A stretch of 64,000 nt of DNA from contig CAZHEV010000005.1 in assembly GCA_964531335.1 (NCBI GenBank), forward strand, positions 1 to 64,000, in the 5' to 3' direction. Shown in pieces: positions 33,328 to 42,959 of this stretch; the stretch's first letter is position 1, and the number at the start of each line of letters is the position of its first letter. Origin of the DNA: CAZHEV01 sp964531335 [NCBI: uncultured bacterium]. GTDB taxonomy: Bacteria; Eisenbacteria; RBG-16-71-46; CAZHEV01. The notes below the pieces were generated by a model, which was not told where the DNA came from, made no database searches, and saw nothing but the letters and a program-made list of their open reading frames with translations. The translations under genes and the position numbers were made by a program.

Positions 33328-36300
33328 TCAGAACTCGTACCTCAGCTTGAGGTCGAAGTTGATCTCCGAGCCGGACTCCTCTCTCACCCCCCTGATCGGG
33401 CTGTTGATTATCTGCGATCGCAGCAGGAGATAGCGGTTGACGCGGTAGTCCAGGTTCACCTCGCGGCGGGTAATGGCGGAGAACCCCTGTTCGTAGCGCA
33501 GGAAGAGCCTCCTCGAAAGGTTCCTGCCCACGCTGATTCTCGTCTCCGCGGTCTCCGAGCCTTCGACATAGCTCTGCTCCCGCGTCAGGTCGATATGGAC
33601 GGGGGGGCGGCTCCCGAACAAGTCCCGCAGCCTGGAATCTATCGCGTTGAACAGAGTGTTGGTGGCCAGCGCGCTTATGTCCGGCCCACCTTCCTCCTGG
33701 GGACCTTGTCCCCAGAGCGTCCCGGCGAGGAGCATATTGTATATGTCGCTCTCGGAATATCCGCTCGTGGACGACACCCTTATCCTCGGGTCCCGGACGT
33801 TCCCCGTGAGGCGGACGTAAACCCTCTCTTCGAACCCGGACTCATCGGTGGCGAGCACCGTCTCCGCCGTGATGTCGATATCCGGGTTTATGCCCACGGC
33901 CTCGCCGAACGATATCGTGCCGGACGTCACGGTGAACTCGGTGTTGAGCAGATAGTAGGTCCCGCTGACGACTCTCAGGTCTCCCCTGGGCTTGAGCCCG
34001 TCGAAGTCCTTGAGCACGGCCACATCGCCGGCCAGGAGGAGATCGGCGTCGGCGTTGCTCACGTTGAGATTTCCGGGTATCTCGATCTCGAGATCGGCCA
34101 GCCAGCGCGGCGTAACCGTGCCTGCCGCGCCGCCGTTTTCAGCCAGGTATACCGGCCCCCCGATGTCTCCTACGTACGAGGCCTCGTCCACCACCACCAC
34201 CCCCTCTATGAGGGGTATCAGCTTCCCGCTTTCCAGCTCGTAAGCGGCCACCGTCAGGTCTCCGCTTACTATCGCGTCGAAGTCGATCGGCGTGAGGACC
34301 GGCATCTGCTCGAACACAAAAGAGAAGCTGTAGTCAACCACTCCGGGCCAGGCCAAGGTGATCTCGCCCTCTCCCTCGAACCTCCCGTTCTTTCCCTCGA
34401 CCCCGTAGATCTCCAGGATCCGGACCCTGTCTCCCTTCAGCAGGTACTCGCAGCGGATCTCCCGGTACTCCTCCTCCATCCCGGCCAATCTCAGCGCGCA
34501 ATCATCGAGTCGGCCCGAACCGTCGAGCAGAGGCGCCGAAGGGGTACCGGTCACCCTCGCGTCCACCGTGAAGGACCCCGATGAGCGGGCCAGGCCCTCC
34601 CAGACCTCGGCCGCCACCGCGAAGTCACCCGGCTCGACCTTCACCTCGAGCGCCATCGGATCGCTCTTGAGAACCCTCACTCCGGTCTTTATGCCCGCGG
34701 CTAGCGGAAGGTACCCATCCACGCCGGCGGTCACCTCGCCCGCCTTGATCTCGGCCTTCCTAAGCCTGAGCCTGCCCTCCGCATACTCGAGGTCTCCGGC
34801 TGCGGAGTCAATAGTCAATCCCCCGGCTCTCAGGCCGCCGGCCTCAACTTTGAGATCCAGCTCCGGATCCTCCAGGCTTCCGGTGACATTGCCGGAAACG
34901 CTGACCGCTCCCGTGAGCTCAGGGCCGACCTGCGCGGTCCTGCCCAGCCAGCTCAGGTCGAGATCGGAGACCGAGACGGAGAGATCCAGAGGCGAGGCGG
35001 CCGCTCTGTCGAAGAACTCCCCGGCCTTTCCTCCCAGTATCTCCACGAGATTGAGGCCGAGCTCCGCCCGCCCGGTCACCAGAGAGGTCCCAACGGACGA
35101 GTCGATCAAGAATCGGTTTATCAAGAGAAAGCCTTCGCCGAACTCGCAGCTCACGGTCATCCGCCGAACGTCGGCGCCGAATGCCCCCGCCCGCGTCAGA
35201 CTCACTGAAGCGACGCCCGAGGGCGACGCCATGGCCCCCTTGAGCGTTATCTCCCCCGAGACATTACCTCCCTCGACGCTGCCTTCAGGAAATGGCAGGG
35301 ACGAGTTGTCGATTCCGGTAGCGGCCACGTTCAACTCTACCCAGTCGCGGCTGGTGTCGAGCCTTCCGGACAGGGCGAGCACGCCTCCGCCGGAGGATAC
35401 CCGGAAACCCCTGATCGCATAGGCTCCGTCCTCGTAGGAGAGTGAAAACGGATGGCCGGACTTCCATGTCACGCCGTCCAGCGCGATATCGAGCCGGTCG
35501 AAGTCCACCTCCACGCGGCCGCCACCACTTCGAAGCGCGAACGCTCCTGACGCCGAGCTGTCAGCCTTCGACACCTCGAAGGCCGGAACCTCGAGCTCCT
35601 CTCCGTCATAGACCCCCTGCAGCTCCAGGGCGCCCACGGGAACAAACCCCACGAAGGCGTCCGCGCCCACGACGCTGAACTCGACGGGGAAGCCGTCGGC
35701 CAGCCCGTGCACGGTCGCCTCGAATGAGCCACCCTCGATACGGGCCGGCCCCCGGCCCATCCACTCGATGGCCCCACTGGCCCGGAGCACGGGGTCGGAG
35801 GAGGGGCCGCTCAAGTCCCCGGCCGCGGTAACGGACCCCTGTAGCTCGTCCGCCCCCAGCCAACCGGCCGCATAGTCCAGTGAATCCGCGCGCACTCTGA
35901 AATCGAGGTCCATTTGCCCGGAGCTGCCGATACCTATTTCCCCCGCCGCCTCGGCCCATATTCCCTCCCTGGACACCCCCACCGAATCGATGTTGACCCG
36001 CCCGGGCACGACATCTCCCCTGAAGAGCAAGGAGGAGAACTCGAATTCGGCGGCTTGACCGGGCCCCATATCCGCTTCAATGAACCACGGGGACCCGATG
36101 TAAGGATGGGCGACCTCGGCGAAGCCGGTCAGGTCAGTGGAGGGGAAGGCGACCCCCGGGAAGAACCCGTTGGATGCGTCCAGGCCGGCGAAGTCGACGT
36201 CGAAATAGAGAGATCCATCGCCCACCCTTCCGGTGGCGTCAACTCCCGCCCCGTTCACGAGGCCTTTCACCTTCGAGAACGAGAAGCCGGAAGGGCGGCT

Positions 36301-37275
36301 CACACACTCGACGTCGAGACCCTCGATCTCGTAGCGCTCCACCCAGCCGCCCAGAGCGGCGTCTATGGCGAGGCTGTCCGATCGCCCGTACACATGGGAC
36401 TCTCCTTCCAGCAGACCCTCGGGCCAGCTCTGCCTCAGGATCGCCGCCAGCTCCGGAACGTCGTAGGGGTGCCCCCTGTTCTCTATGTCATACCTGGTTC
36501 CATCCACGAACGAGATGTTGCCGTCGAACGATATTGCCGACGACGGAAGCTGCACGAAGCCGTCCTCCATATAGAGGACACCTTGCTTCAGGGAGAGATC
36601 CGCCGAAGTGTGAACTACGTCGAGGCTGCGGCCGGGCATAAGGAACGAAGCCCTCTTCAAGCCTATCTGCGTGCTCCAGGGATCCCTCAGGTAGGAGCAT
36701 TCCAGGTCCATGTCCGTGAAGATCTCGTCGTCGCCCTCCCGGCTTATGACGAGTCGCGCATCGCTCAGCTCGATCTCTTCGATATATATGGTGGGCCCGC
36801 CGCCTCTGCCGCTCGATTCCCTGGATCCTTTGAGGCCCGGAAGGAGCACTCCCCCCTCCGGCGGCGTTATCAGCAGAATCTCCGGGCCGGCTATGTCGAC
36901 CGATTCGATGCGCCATTCTCTCGCCAGAAAGCGGCGCAGGTCATAGCTGACGGTGAGCGTATCAGCCCGAAACACGGTCACCGAGTCGCCGGCCGATCCC
37001 TCGTGGACGATTCTGAAATCCACGAACGTGACCCCTGAGACGGGCCGCCCCCCCACGGAGGTCGCGTGGATCGAAAAGCCCGATCCCGCGAGGGCCGAGC
37101 TCGCCGCGGGAAGACCATGCGTCCTTATCAGCGGCGCGCTGAAAAAGAGCGCGAACACGATGAGAATCAAGACGAAGCCGGTCAGGCCTATCAAGACGCC
37201 CTTGGCGGCCCTCGCCTTGCGCCCCCCGCGCTTGGCGCCCACTTGGGCGCCGCCGTCTGTCTTGCCGGTCCCCAT
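33328..37275 (-). CDS. tamB: TamB-like translocation/assembly module protein (DUF490)
   Basis: The product is 1315 aa. ATG 37275 overlaps the last base of the BamA-like stop codon (TGATG), so the pair is coupled. A single N-terminal membrane anchor (about 28-50, GVLIGLTGFVLILIVFALFF) is followed by about 1000 residues of repetitive beta-strand sequence of the AsmA/TamB type, with many LxxxxxGxLxxDLxV-like patterns. The C-terminal DUF490 part (about 1000-1315) ends in the aromatic strand FDLKLRYEF. TamB spans the periplasm and works with an Omp85 partner in outer-membrane protein insertion or lipid transport. The C-terminal SNSPIRGVREESGSE region has the usual family form. Confidence 0.92.
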   Translation of the reverse strand: MGTGKTDGGAQVGAKRGGRKARAAKGVLIGLTGFVLILIVFALFFSAPLIRTHGLPAASSALAGSGFSIHATSVGGRPVSGVTFVDFRIVHEGSAGDSVTVFRADTLTVSYDLRRFLAREWRIESVDIAGPEILLITPPEGGVLLPGLKGSRESSGRGGGPTIYIEEIELSDARLVISREGDDEIFTDMDLECSYLRDPWSTQIGLKRASFLMPGRSLDVVHTSADLSLKQGVLYMEDGFVQLPSSAISFDGNISFVDGTRYDIENRGHPYDVPELAAILRQSWPEGLLEGESHVYGRSDSLAIDAALGGWVERYEIEGLDVECVSRPSGFSFSKVKGLVNGAGVDATGRVGDGSLYFDVDFAGLDASNGFFPGVAFPSTDLTGFAEVAHPYIGSPWFIEADMGPGQAAEFEFSSLLFRGDVVPGRVNIDSVGVSREGIWAEAAGEIGIGSSGQMDLDFRVRADSLDYAAGWLGADELQGSVTAAGDLSGPSSDPVLRASGAIEWMGRGPARIEGGSFEATVHGLADGFPVEFSVVGADAFVGFVPVGALELQGVYDGEELEVPAFEVSKADSSASGAFALRSGGGRVEVDFDRLDIALDGVTWKSGHPFSLSYEDGAYAIRGFRVSSGGGVLALSGRLDTSRDWVELNVAATGIDNSSLPFPEGSVEGGNVSGEITLKGAMASPSGVASVSLTRAGAFGADVRRMTVSCEFGEGFLLINRFLIDSSVGTSLVTGRAELGLNLVEILGGKAGEFFDRAAASPLDLSVSVSDLDLSWLGRTAQVGPELTGAVSVSGNVTGSLEDPELDLKVEAGGLRAGGLTIDSAAGDLEYAEGRLRLRKAEIKAGEVTAGVDGYLPLAAGIKTGVRVLKSDPMALEVKVEPGDFAVAAEVWEGLARSSGSFTVDARVTGTPSAPLLDGSGRLDDCALRLAGMEEEYREIRCEYLLKGDRVRILEIYGVEGKNGRFEGEGEITLAWPGVVDYSFSFVFEQMPVLTPIDFDAIVSGDLTVAAYELESGKLIPLIEGVVVVDEASYVGDIGGPVYLAENGGAAGTVTPRWLADLEIEIPGNLNVSNADADLLLAGDVAVLKDFDGLKPRGDLRVVSGTYYLLNTEFTVTSGTISFGEAVGINPDIDITAETVLATDESGFEERVYVRLTGNVRDPRIRVSSTSGYSESDIYNMLLAGTLWGQGPQEEGGPDISALATNTLFNAIDSRLRDLFGSRPPVHIDLTREQSYVEGSETAETRISVGRNLSRRLFLRYEQGFSAITRREVNLDYRVNRYLLLRSQIINSPIRGVREESGSEINFDLKLRYEF

Positions 37276-39248
37276 CAAAACGCGTGTCCCAGGTTGAAAT
37301 GAAACATCCCAAAGCTGTCCATCTCGCCTGTCCTCGAGACGGGCACTCCGTAGTCCAAGCGAAGAGGTCCTATGGGAGTGTTGTACCTGATGCCCAGCCC
37401 GAAACTGTACCTGTACTTCGTCACGTTCTCGCCCGTGTAGCCCCCACCCTCCATGTCCCTCACGGGCACGAAATCATCGAGGGTGATGTCGGAGCGATTC
37501 TCCCACACGTTTCCGCCGTCCAAGAAGAGCACCCCCCCGAGCTTTATCCTCTTCCATAAGGGGAAGCGAAGCTCCACGTTCGTCAGCAACAGGGCCTCGC
37601 CGCCTTGGGCGTTGCCTCGGAGGGCGGCCGTCTTGGGATCTATGGCACCCGGGTCGTCCACGTTGAGCCTGGGCCCCAGGCTGTTCTCACTGTAGCCCCG
37701 TACCGAGTTGCTGCCGCCGGCGTAGAACCTGTCCTCGAACGGGATCCCGTCGGGATCCCGGCCGTTGTCAGACTTCCCGTAGGGCCTTCCCAGCCCGGCG
37801 CGCGCTCGCGTGGCCAGCACCACTCCCTCCCCGATCCGGTTGTAGTGGGACAGAGAGCCCACCAGTCTAAGGAAGTGGTTGTCCTTCCTCAGAGGGCCTC
37901 CGGCAACCTCGAGAGAGATCGACCTGTGAGTGCCCGAGGTGGGATAGAGAAGATCGTCTCTGGCGTCCCTGTCGAGGGTGACGCCGAGAGTGCGCGTTTG
38001 ATCCTTCTTCCTGGTGAAAGGGCTCGACTCCTCCAACGGCGGGATCTTGCGCTCTATGAACTCGTCCGTGAAGTCAAGGTAGAGGATGGTATGCCTCCCC
38101 ATCCTTCTCCTTCCGTGCACACCGAAGCCCCAGACGTCATAGTCAACAGTCTGCGGGTTCCGGTCCTTCTCGTAGAAGGCGTCCACGGCGGTTTGGAAGC
38201 GGGTTCCCGGAAAGCGCGGCCCCGTGTAGGCGGCGTTCGATCTCAGAAACCTGTTCCTGAGCTCGGCGCGGCCCTCCCTGTACACGTCGTATGCCAGCTC
38301 AGCCTCCACCTGGAGCTTTCCCCCCAGGCCGGGAAGATGCCTGTGCCCCCACTCCGCCGCCAGGCGTCCGTTGTCCTCGGTGCCGATGCCCAATCCCAGC
38401 TCGAGATATGACATCTTGCGTTCCTCCACCTGCACGCGCAGGTCCACCTCCCTCTCGAGCGTATCTATATCCGAAATAATCAGATTGACCTGCCGAAACA
38501 AAGACGTATCGAACAGGTGCTGCTGGCTGTCGTAAACTTTTTCCAGGCTGAAGACGTCGCCGGGCTCCAGGGTGACCAGATCCTTTATCCTCTTCTCGCC
38601 GGCCACCTTGTTGCCCGTTACCTCCATGGCTCCGACCTTCATCTGCGGCCCTTTGTCGACGGCGTAGCTTAGATAGGCCTTGTAGCCGGCGACCTCGACG
38701 GAGGCCGCGACGCCGGCCAGAACGTATCCTTTGTCCCACATGCGGTTTCTTATGAAATAGATGTCGGATCCCACCAATGTGGAATCGAACGGCGCCCCTT
38801 GCTTCAGCCTCAGCCCCTTTATCACGCTCTCGGGCTTCTGCGGCATCTCTCCCTCTATCTTCACTTCCTCGACGATGGTCTGTTCTCCTTCCATGACGCC
38901 TATTACAATGTGGGTTTCGTTTGAGCGCTGGTCATAGCGGCTCTCGACCACCCGGGCCGAAGCTCCGTAGTACCCGTTCTTACGATAGAAGGCCTCTACA
39001 GCGGCCAGATCGTATCTGAGATAGTCCGGTCGGAAGCGGGGCTTGTTGAAGAGCTGCAGGAATCCGGACTCTCTCGTCCTCATGACGCTCTTGAGCTTTC
39101 CGTCGCTGATGTGCTCGTTCCCCACGAACTCGATCGAGCCGACGTAGGGCCTTTGCGACTGTAGATCCGAGGCGCAAAGCGGCCCGCCGGCCGCGGTCGC
39201 AACCGCAGCGACCAGTAGAGCCGCGGAAATCGCTTTCAGGGGTGTCAT
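37275..39248 (-). CDS. Omp85-family outer-membrane assembly protein (BamA/TamA-like)
   Basis: The product is 657 aa from ATG 39248, where a signal peptide begins (TPLKAISAALLVAAVATAAG); a promoter at 39353-39381 excludes a longer N-terminus. Three or four POTRA-like domains follow (YVGSIEFVGNEHISDGKLKS, then TIVEEVKIEGEMPQ and MKVGAMEVTGNKVAG). From about residue 320 to the end comes the 16-stranded barrel, including the SVRGYSENSLGP signature near residue 545 and the terminal strand GMFHFNLGHAF with a C-terminal Phe. Length is closer to TamA or short BamA. Because tamB follows directly, a TamA-like role is likely; I leave the symbol open since no other BamA is visible to compare. Confidence 0.88.
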   Translation of the reverse strand: MTPLKAISAALLVAAVATAAGGPLCASDLQSQRPYVGSIEFVGNEHISDGKLKSVMRTRESGFLQLFNKPRFRPDYLRYDLAAVEAFYRKNGYYGASARVVESRYDQRSNETHIVIGVMEGEQTIVEEVKIEGEMPQKPESVIKGLRLKQGAPFDSTLVGSDIYFIRNRMWDKGYVLAGVAASVEVAGYKAYLSYAVDKGPQMKVGAMEVTGNKVAGEKRIKDLVTLEPGDVFSLEKVYDSQQHLFDTSLFRQVNLIISDIDTLEREVDLRVQVEERKMSYLELGLGIGTEDNGRLAAEWGHRHLPGLGGKLQVEAELAYDVYREGRAELRNRFLRSNAAYTGPRFPGTRFQTAVDAFYEKDRNPQTVDYDVWGFGVHGRRRMGRHTILYLDFTDEFIERKIPPLEESSPFTRKKDQTRTLGVTLDRDARDDLLYPTSGTHRSISLEVAGGPLRKDNHFLRLVGSLSHYNRIGEGVVLATRARAGLGRPYGKSDNGRDPDGIPFEDRFYAGGSNSVRGYSENSLGPRLNVDDPGAIDPKTAALRGNAQGGEALLLTNVELRFPLWKRIKLGGVLFLDGGNVWENRSDITLDDFVPVRDMEGGGYTGENVTKYRYSFGLGIRYNTPIGPLRLDYGVPVSRTGEMDSFGMFHFNLGHAF

Positions 39249-39352
39249 GAGTAAGTGTAGCCTCGTGAAGGCATATCGGCGTCCGCCGTCAGTCGATGGC
39301 CCAAGGAGGGCCGTGACGTCCCATCCCGCCCGGCGCGCCGCGATGTCAATCA

Positions 39353-39381
39353 AGTATATGCCGCAACCCGGCGGGCTTCAA
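39353..39381 (-). promoter_or_regulatory. sigma70-like promoter of the Omp85-tamB operon
   Basis: On the minus strand TTGAAG (39381-39376) and TATACT (39358-39353) are separated by exactly 17 bases. Transcription would start near 39346, giving a leader of about 98 bases. A small inverted repeat, GGCCC/GGGCC with a 5-base loop, lies in the leader at about 39297-39311. Confidence 0.65.
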
Positions 39382-39418
39382 CCGACAGCCTGTGAGATTT
39401 CATGTGCTGAACGCTCGC

Positions 39419-39438
39419 CTAGAGCCCGCCGGCTCTAG
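39419..39438 (-). terminator. perfect inverted repeat at the end of the fusion gene
   Basis: CTAGAGCC (39419-39426) and GGCTCTAG (39431-39438) form an 8-bp stem with a 4-base loop. The stem overlaps the stop codon of the upstream gene at 39435-39437. No T-run follows, so termination would need help; it may instead mark an mRNA 3' end or block exonucleases. Confidence 0.4.
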
Positions 39439-42400
39439 AAGTCCGCGCCGAAAGTCACGTAGCTTCCGGCCTTGCCCAGACTGCGAGCCAGGTCGGTCTT
39501 CTGTATCAGGTCGTAACGGAGAATGAACAATCCCAGATTGAGCCTCACGCCGAAGCCGTACCCGGCGACCGCATCCTTCAGCCGGAAGGCGCCGTCACCC
39601 TCCGTGGTCACAGGCTGAAAGAGACCGTCGTCGTCCCAGGCCCCTCCGACGTCGAAGAACAAGACCCCCCTTATCGCGCGGAAACCGAGGGGCGCGGGCC
39701 AGCCGAGGATAAGGTATTCAACAAAGGGAAACCTGAACTCGAAGTTCGCAAAGCCCACCTTCGTCCCCACGAGCTCCCCCCAATCCGGGCCTCTCAGGGT
39801 GAAGGGGCCGCCTATGCGGAAAAGCTGGGGATTTCGCCCGTAGCTCCCCGCCCAAACAAACCTGGTCGCGAACGCGTAGCGCTGTCGCAGGTTCAGGTAT
39901 TTTCTATAGTCCACCAGGCCGCTGCTGTATCTGATATCTCCCACCGCCTGCTCGAATCTCAGCCTGCTCCTGCCTCCCGCCAACGGGCCGGTGATGCCGA
40001 ACAGGCTGTTGTCGTGCACCAGGGCGACGGCAGCGCTGGTAAAGTACCTCGTCCTGTCGGTCTGAATCGCCTCCCCGCCGAACCCGAACGGGAAAATCTT
40101 GCTGCTTATGGCGCTGGCCTGGAAGTCGAGCTCCAGGCGGTTGAATCTATCGAAGGGCCTCCAGAAGAAGACCTGACCCCCACGGTAGATCTGGCTCTCG
40201 AACTCCGATTGGTCGGGAGCGGTGAATATGAAGAAGTCCCTTCTCTCCTGGAAGGCGGCAAAGCCGTAGTTCGTCCTGTTCTCCCTGTTCAGGTACGCGA
40301 AGAGAAGATCCGACTCCGACAGAGAGCCGAATACGTTCGCGGCCACGTATATGCTGTGATTGCCCAGTATGTCGCTGAAAGCGAGCGCGGTCTGACCGAA
40401 CACGCTCACGTTGGATGCGAAGCCTATTCCCCCCGCCGCCAGGTCCTGAGTGAACTTGAGCTTGTACCTGGAGATCTCGAATCCGGTGGTGTCAGGCGCC
40501 GCGCTGATAGAAGGCATGCCGCCCTCTTCGCGGCCCTGGTCCTTTTCCCCTGGCGCCACGTGGGTGGGATCCATGAACTCCCGGAGCCCCACCAGCCTGG
40601 CCCTCTCCTCGCCCTCGGTCTCCACTTCGGGAGTCTCAAAAGAGTAGCTGGTGACCGCCGCCAACGGCGCCCGGCGCCTGGGGACCAGCTCGGTCCCCGT
40701 TTCCAGCAGCCCCGCCGTGGGCGGGCCCTGGAATACGCCCGGATCCTCCGGCACCGGCCTCTCGTAACGGACCTTCAGCCTGTGAGGGTCGTTTATCGCG
40801 AATACGTCCCATCCGCCGCCGGTGAAGGCACAGAACACCATCCGGTTTCCCTTGGACGACCAGCTCATCGCGGGGCTGGTGGGGGTTATTCCCGAGATGC
40901 CGCTCAACACATTTGTTATCTGGTAGGTCTCCCTGTCCCGCAAATCGGCGATGAATATATTGCTGATGCCGGTCCTGTCGGAAATATAGGCGATCTCCTC
41001 CCCGTCCGGAGACCACTGTGGGTTGACATTCGTGCCCTCTTGTCCCGGTATCACCTCGATAAGGCCCGTCTCAAGATCGTAGACCGCGACGACCATCGGT
41101 CCGAACACCAGCTCCTCGAAATCCGTCTGCGGGCCGCGGTCGGTGCTGAAAGCTATCCGGCGGCCGTCCGGGGACCAATCCGGATCCCTGACGGCGTACC
41201 GGTCCTCGGTCATGCGAGTCAGGTTGCCGCCGTCCGAATCCACCATGAACAGGTCCGACTGGCCGCCCACAAGCGCCACGAACGCGATCCTGGACCCGTC
41301 CGGGGACCAAGAGGGTGAAAGCACTTCATCGAAGCCGAACTTGAGCTTCCGGACGACCTTCCTTTCCCGGACATCGAGAATGTAGATCGCGTCCTGCGGG
41401 CCGATCTTCGCCGGGAAGGCTATGAAGCGCTCGTCCGGGGACCAGCTCATCGACGTGTTGAGAAACCTCAGGGACTCGAAGGCGGCCGTCCTCTCCCCCT
41501 TGACCAGCCTTCCCAGATCGCTGCCGTCGAGGGTCGAGGCCATGTAGATGTCGTTGTAGAGACTCTTGTCGGCAATATATACGAACCTGTCGCCGCGCGG
41601 GGAGACCGCCGGCGCGACGTTCATGTTCGACAGGTCCTTCCTGTGATTCGTGAGCCGCCGACCGTAGCTGTCCGGCTTCTTGTAGTCCGCGATCTGCGGC
41701 AAGTAGGTTTTCCGGACATCCTCCAGCCATCCCTGCGAGACAGTCTCCATGCTCGCGCCCAGGACGTTCTCGAAGAGAACGGATATGCTGGTTGATCTGC
41801 CGGCGCCCTTGAGCATCTCCCCCACTTTGCGCTCGCCGTAGGTCCTCGCGATGTAGTCCCACACGGAATGGCCCAGCCTGTAGACCCTGATGTCGCCCAC
41901 CCTGCCCAGGTTCTCGATGGACAGCAGATATCCTTCGAGGGCGGCGTCTCTCAACCACATCTCGGTGTTCGCATCTATCTCGCCGACCGAGAGATACTCG
42001 GACATCCCCTCCACGAACCAAAGCGGTATCCTCAGGGCCAGGGGATTGGCCAGCAGGCCGGACCTGTTCCCAAACAGCACGTCGAACTGGAACGCGTGAA
42101 CGAGCTCGTGGGTCAGAACATGATCGAGGTCCCCGTAGGATCCCGTGAACGGAAGAAGGACACGCCTTTTGAACGACTCGGTGATCCCTCCCGTGCCCTC
42201 GGAGATGAGCCCGTAGGTCACGTTCGTCTGCTGAAAATCGCTGTGCGAGGCGTATAGGATGAGCGGGATGGGGTCTTCCACTTGATGTCCCAGCGCGGTG
42301 CTTATTCTATCGTAGGCCCTTTCGGCCATCCTGGCCGCGTCGAGGGCCGCCTCGTTTTCACCCTCGTAGAAGTAGATATCGAAGTTATCGGTCTTGATAA

Positions 42401-42515
42401 CCTTCCAATCGAAGTCGTCGTACTGTACCTTGTTCTGTCCGAAGTACTGCGCGCCGGCCGCGGAAGGCACAAAAATAGCCACGGCGGCAAGGGCGATGAG
42501 CCAAGTCCGTGTCAT
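39435..42515 (-). CDS. metallopeptidase-TolB propeller-outer-membrane barrel fusion
   Basis: The product is 1026 aa with a signal peptide (TRTWLIALAAVAIFVPSAAG, cut before AQYFG). Residues about 30-270 are a peptidase-MA-like zinc domain: HELVH at 136-140 is the metal motif and WFVEGMSEY (Glu near 169) gives the probable third ligand. Residues about 290-590 hold WD40/TolB-like blades (MSWSPDERFIAF, PSWSPDGSRIAF, PDWSPDGRRIAF, PQWSPDGEEIAY). From about 690 to the end are alternating aromatic strands of an Omp85-type surface antigen barrel (IGGPFTLRGPDWG) closing in TFGADF with a terminal Phe. Such fusions place a protease on the periplasmic side of an outer-membrane pore. The substrate is unknown. 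The gene has its own promoter with a palindrome. Confidence 0.85.
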   Translation of the reverse strand: MTRTWLIALAAVAIFVPSAAGAQYFGQNKVQYDDFDWKVIKTDNFDIYFYEGENEAALDAARMAERAYDRISTALGHQVEDPIPLILYASHSDFQQTNVTYGLISEGTGGITESFKRRVLLPFTGSYGDLDHVLTHELVHAFQFDVLFGNRSGLLANPLALRIPLWFVEGMSEYLSVGEIDANTEMWLRDAALEGYLLSIENLGRVGDIRVYRLGHSVWDYIARTYGERKVGEMLKGAGRSTSISVLFENVLGASMETVSQGWLEDVRKTYLPQIADYKKPDSYGRRLTNHRKDLSNMNVAPAVSPRGDRFVYIADKSLYNDIYMASTLDGSDLGRLVKGERTAAFESLRFLNTSMSWSPDERFIAFPAKIGPQDAIYILDVRERKVVRKLKFGFDEVLSPSWSPDGSRIAFVALVGGQSDLFMVDSDGGNLTRMTEDRYAVRDPDWSPDGRRIAFSTDRGPQTDFEELVFGPMVVAVYDLETGLIEVIPGQEGTNVNPQWSPDGEEIAYISDRTGISNIFIADLRDRETYQITNVLSGISGITPTSPAMSWSSKGNRMVFCAFTGGGWDVFAINDPHRLKVRYERPVPEDPGVFQGPPTAGLLETGTELVPRRRAPLAAVTSYSFETPEVETEGEERARLVGLREFMDPTHVAPGEKDQGREEGGMPSISAAPDTTGFEISRYKLKFTQDLAAGGIGFASNVSVFGQTALAFSDILGNHSIYVAANVFGSLSESDLLFAYLNRENRTNYGFAAFQERRDFFIFTAPDQSEFESQIYRGGQVFFWRPFDRFNRLELDFQASAISSKIFPFGFGGEAIQTDRTRYFTSAAVALVHDNSLFGITGPLAGGRSRLRFEQAVGDIRYSSGLVDYRKYLNLRQRYAFATRFVWAGSYGRNPQLFRIGGPFTLRGPDWGELVGTKVGFANFEFRFPFVEYLILGWPAPLGFRAIRGVLFFDVGGAWDDDGLFQPVTTEGDGAFRLKDAVAGYGFGVRLNLGLFILRYDLIQKTDLARSLGKAGSYVTFGADF

Positions 42516-42572
42516 CTATCTCTCCTTGGTTCTCGGGGCGATTGGCTCCATTGAGGCCTAAGCCCATCTACT

Positions 42573-42589
42573 ATTATACTAGCACTAGT
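42573..42589 (-). promoter_or_regulatory. promoter -10 box with overlapping palindromic operator
   Basis: On the minus strand a perfect TATAAT lies at 42578-42573. Immediately upstream is the palindrome ACTAG-N2-CTAGT (42578-42589), which overlaps the -10 by one base and occupies the spacer. No -35 fits at 17 bases (the nearest TTGCAG is 21 bases away), which would suit a promoter that needs or is blocked by a regulator. It lies 58 bases before the fusion-protein ATG. Confidence 0.45.
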
Positions 42590-42852
42590 TGTTGCTACGC
42601 TGCAACCTACGCTGCCCGCGAGCCCTCAGGGACCCGGGGGGCGACGGAGCGCCGGCCTGGCCGGGGGGAGGATATGAGCGACAAGACGAGCGCTCCCGTG
42701 AGCGCGCGATACGCGAACGCTGGAGCTCCGGCCGGCGACTGCCGAGAGATGGCCCGACATGGTCCGGCTTTTTGGCGAGAAAAGGGCCCCGGCGTGGGTG
42801 TGACACCCCGGCCGATCGCTCTGGCGGCTCCCGGCGGCATTCTATTTCCATC
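42590..42852. other. divergent intergenic region with a palindrome
   Basis: No convincing gene is present; a 60-codon reading starting at 42674 was rejected. A tight inverted repeat GGGTGT-G-ACACCC lies at 42796-42808 within CCGG-rich flanks, 45 bases before the tdh promoter. It has the size of a dimeric regulator site. Confidence 0.35.
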
Positions 42853-42881
42853 TTGACATTTTGGCTTTCGGTAAATAGACT
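42853..42881 (+). promoter_or_regulatory. sigma70-like promoter of tdh-kbl
   Basis: A perfect TTGACA (42853-42858) is followed after 17 bases by TAGACT (42876-42881). Transcription would begin near 42888, giving a leader of about 70 bases. This stretch is markedly AT-richer than its surroundings. Confidence 0.7.
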
Positions 42882-42959
42882 AAAGGATTGATTGTCTTAT
42901 AGTTATCAAGGATCCGGCACGCCCGGCTTGATAGCGGGATAGGTGGAAAGGAGTGGGTT

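Noticed and set aside
33241-34584. 447-codon plus-strand frame
   Set aside because: Antisense to the TamB C-terminus; no signal, motif or SD.
42674-42856. 60-codon ORF with GGAGG near its ATG
   Set aside because: The SD is only 2 bases from the ATG, the peptide is Ala/Pro/Arg-rich, and the ORF runs into the tdh -35 box.
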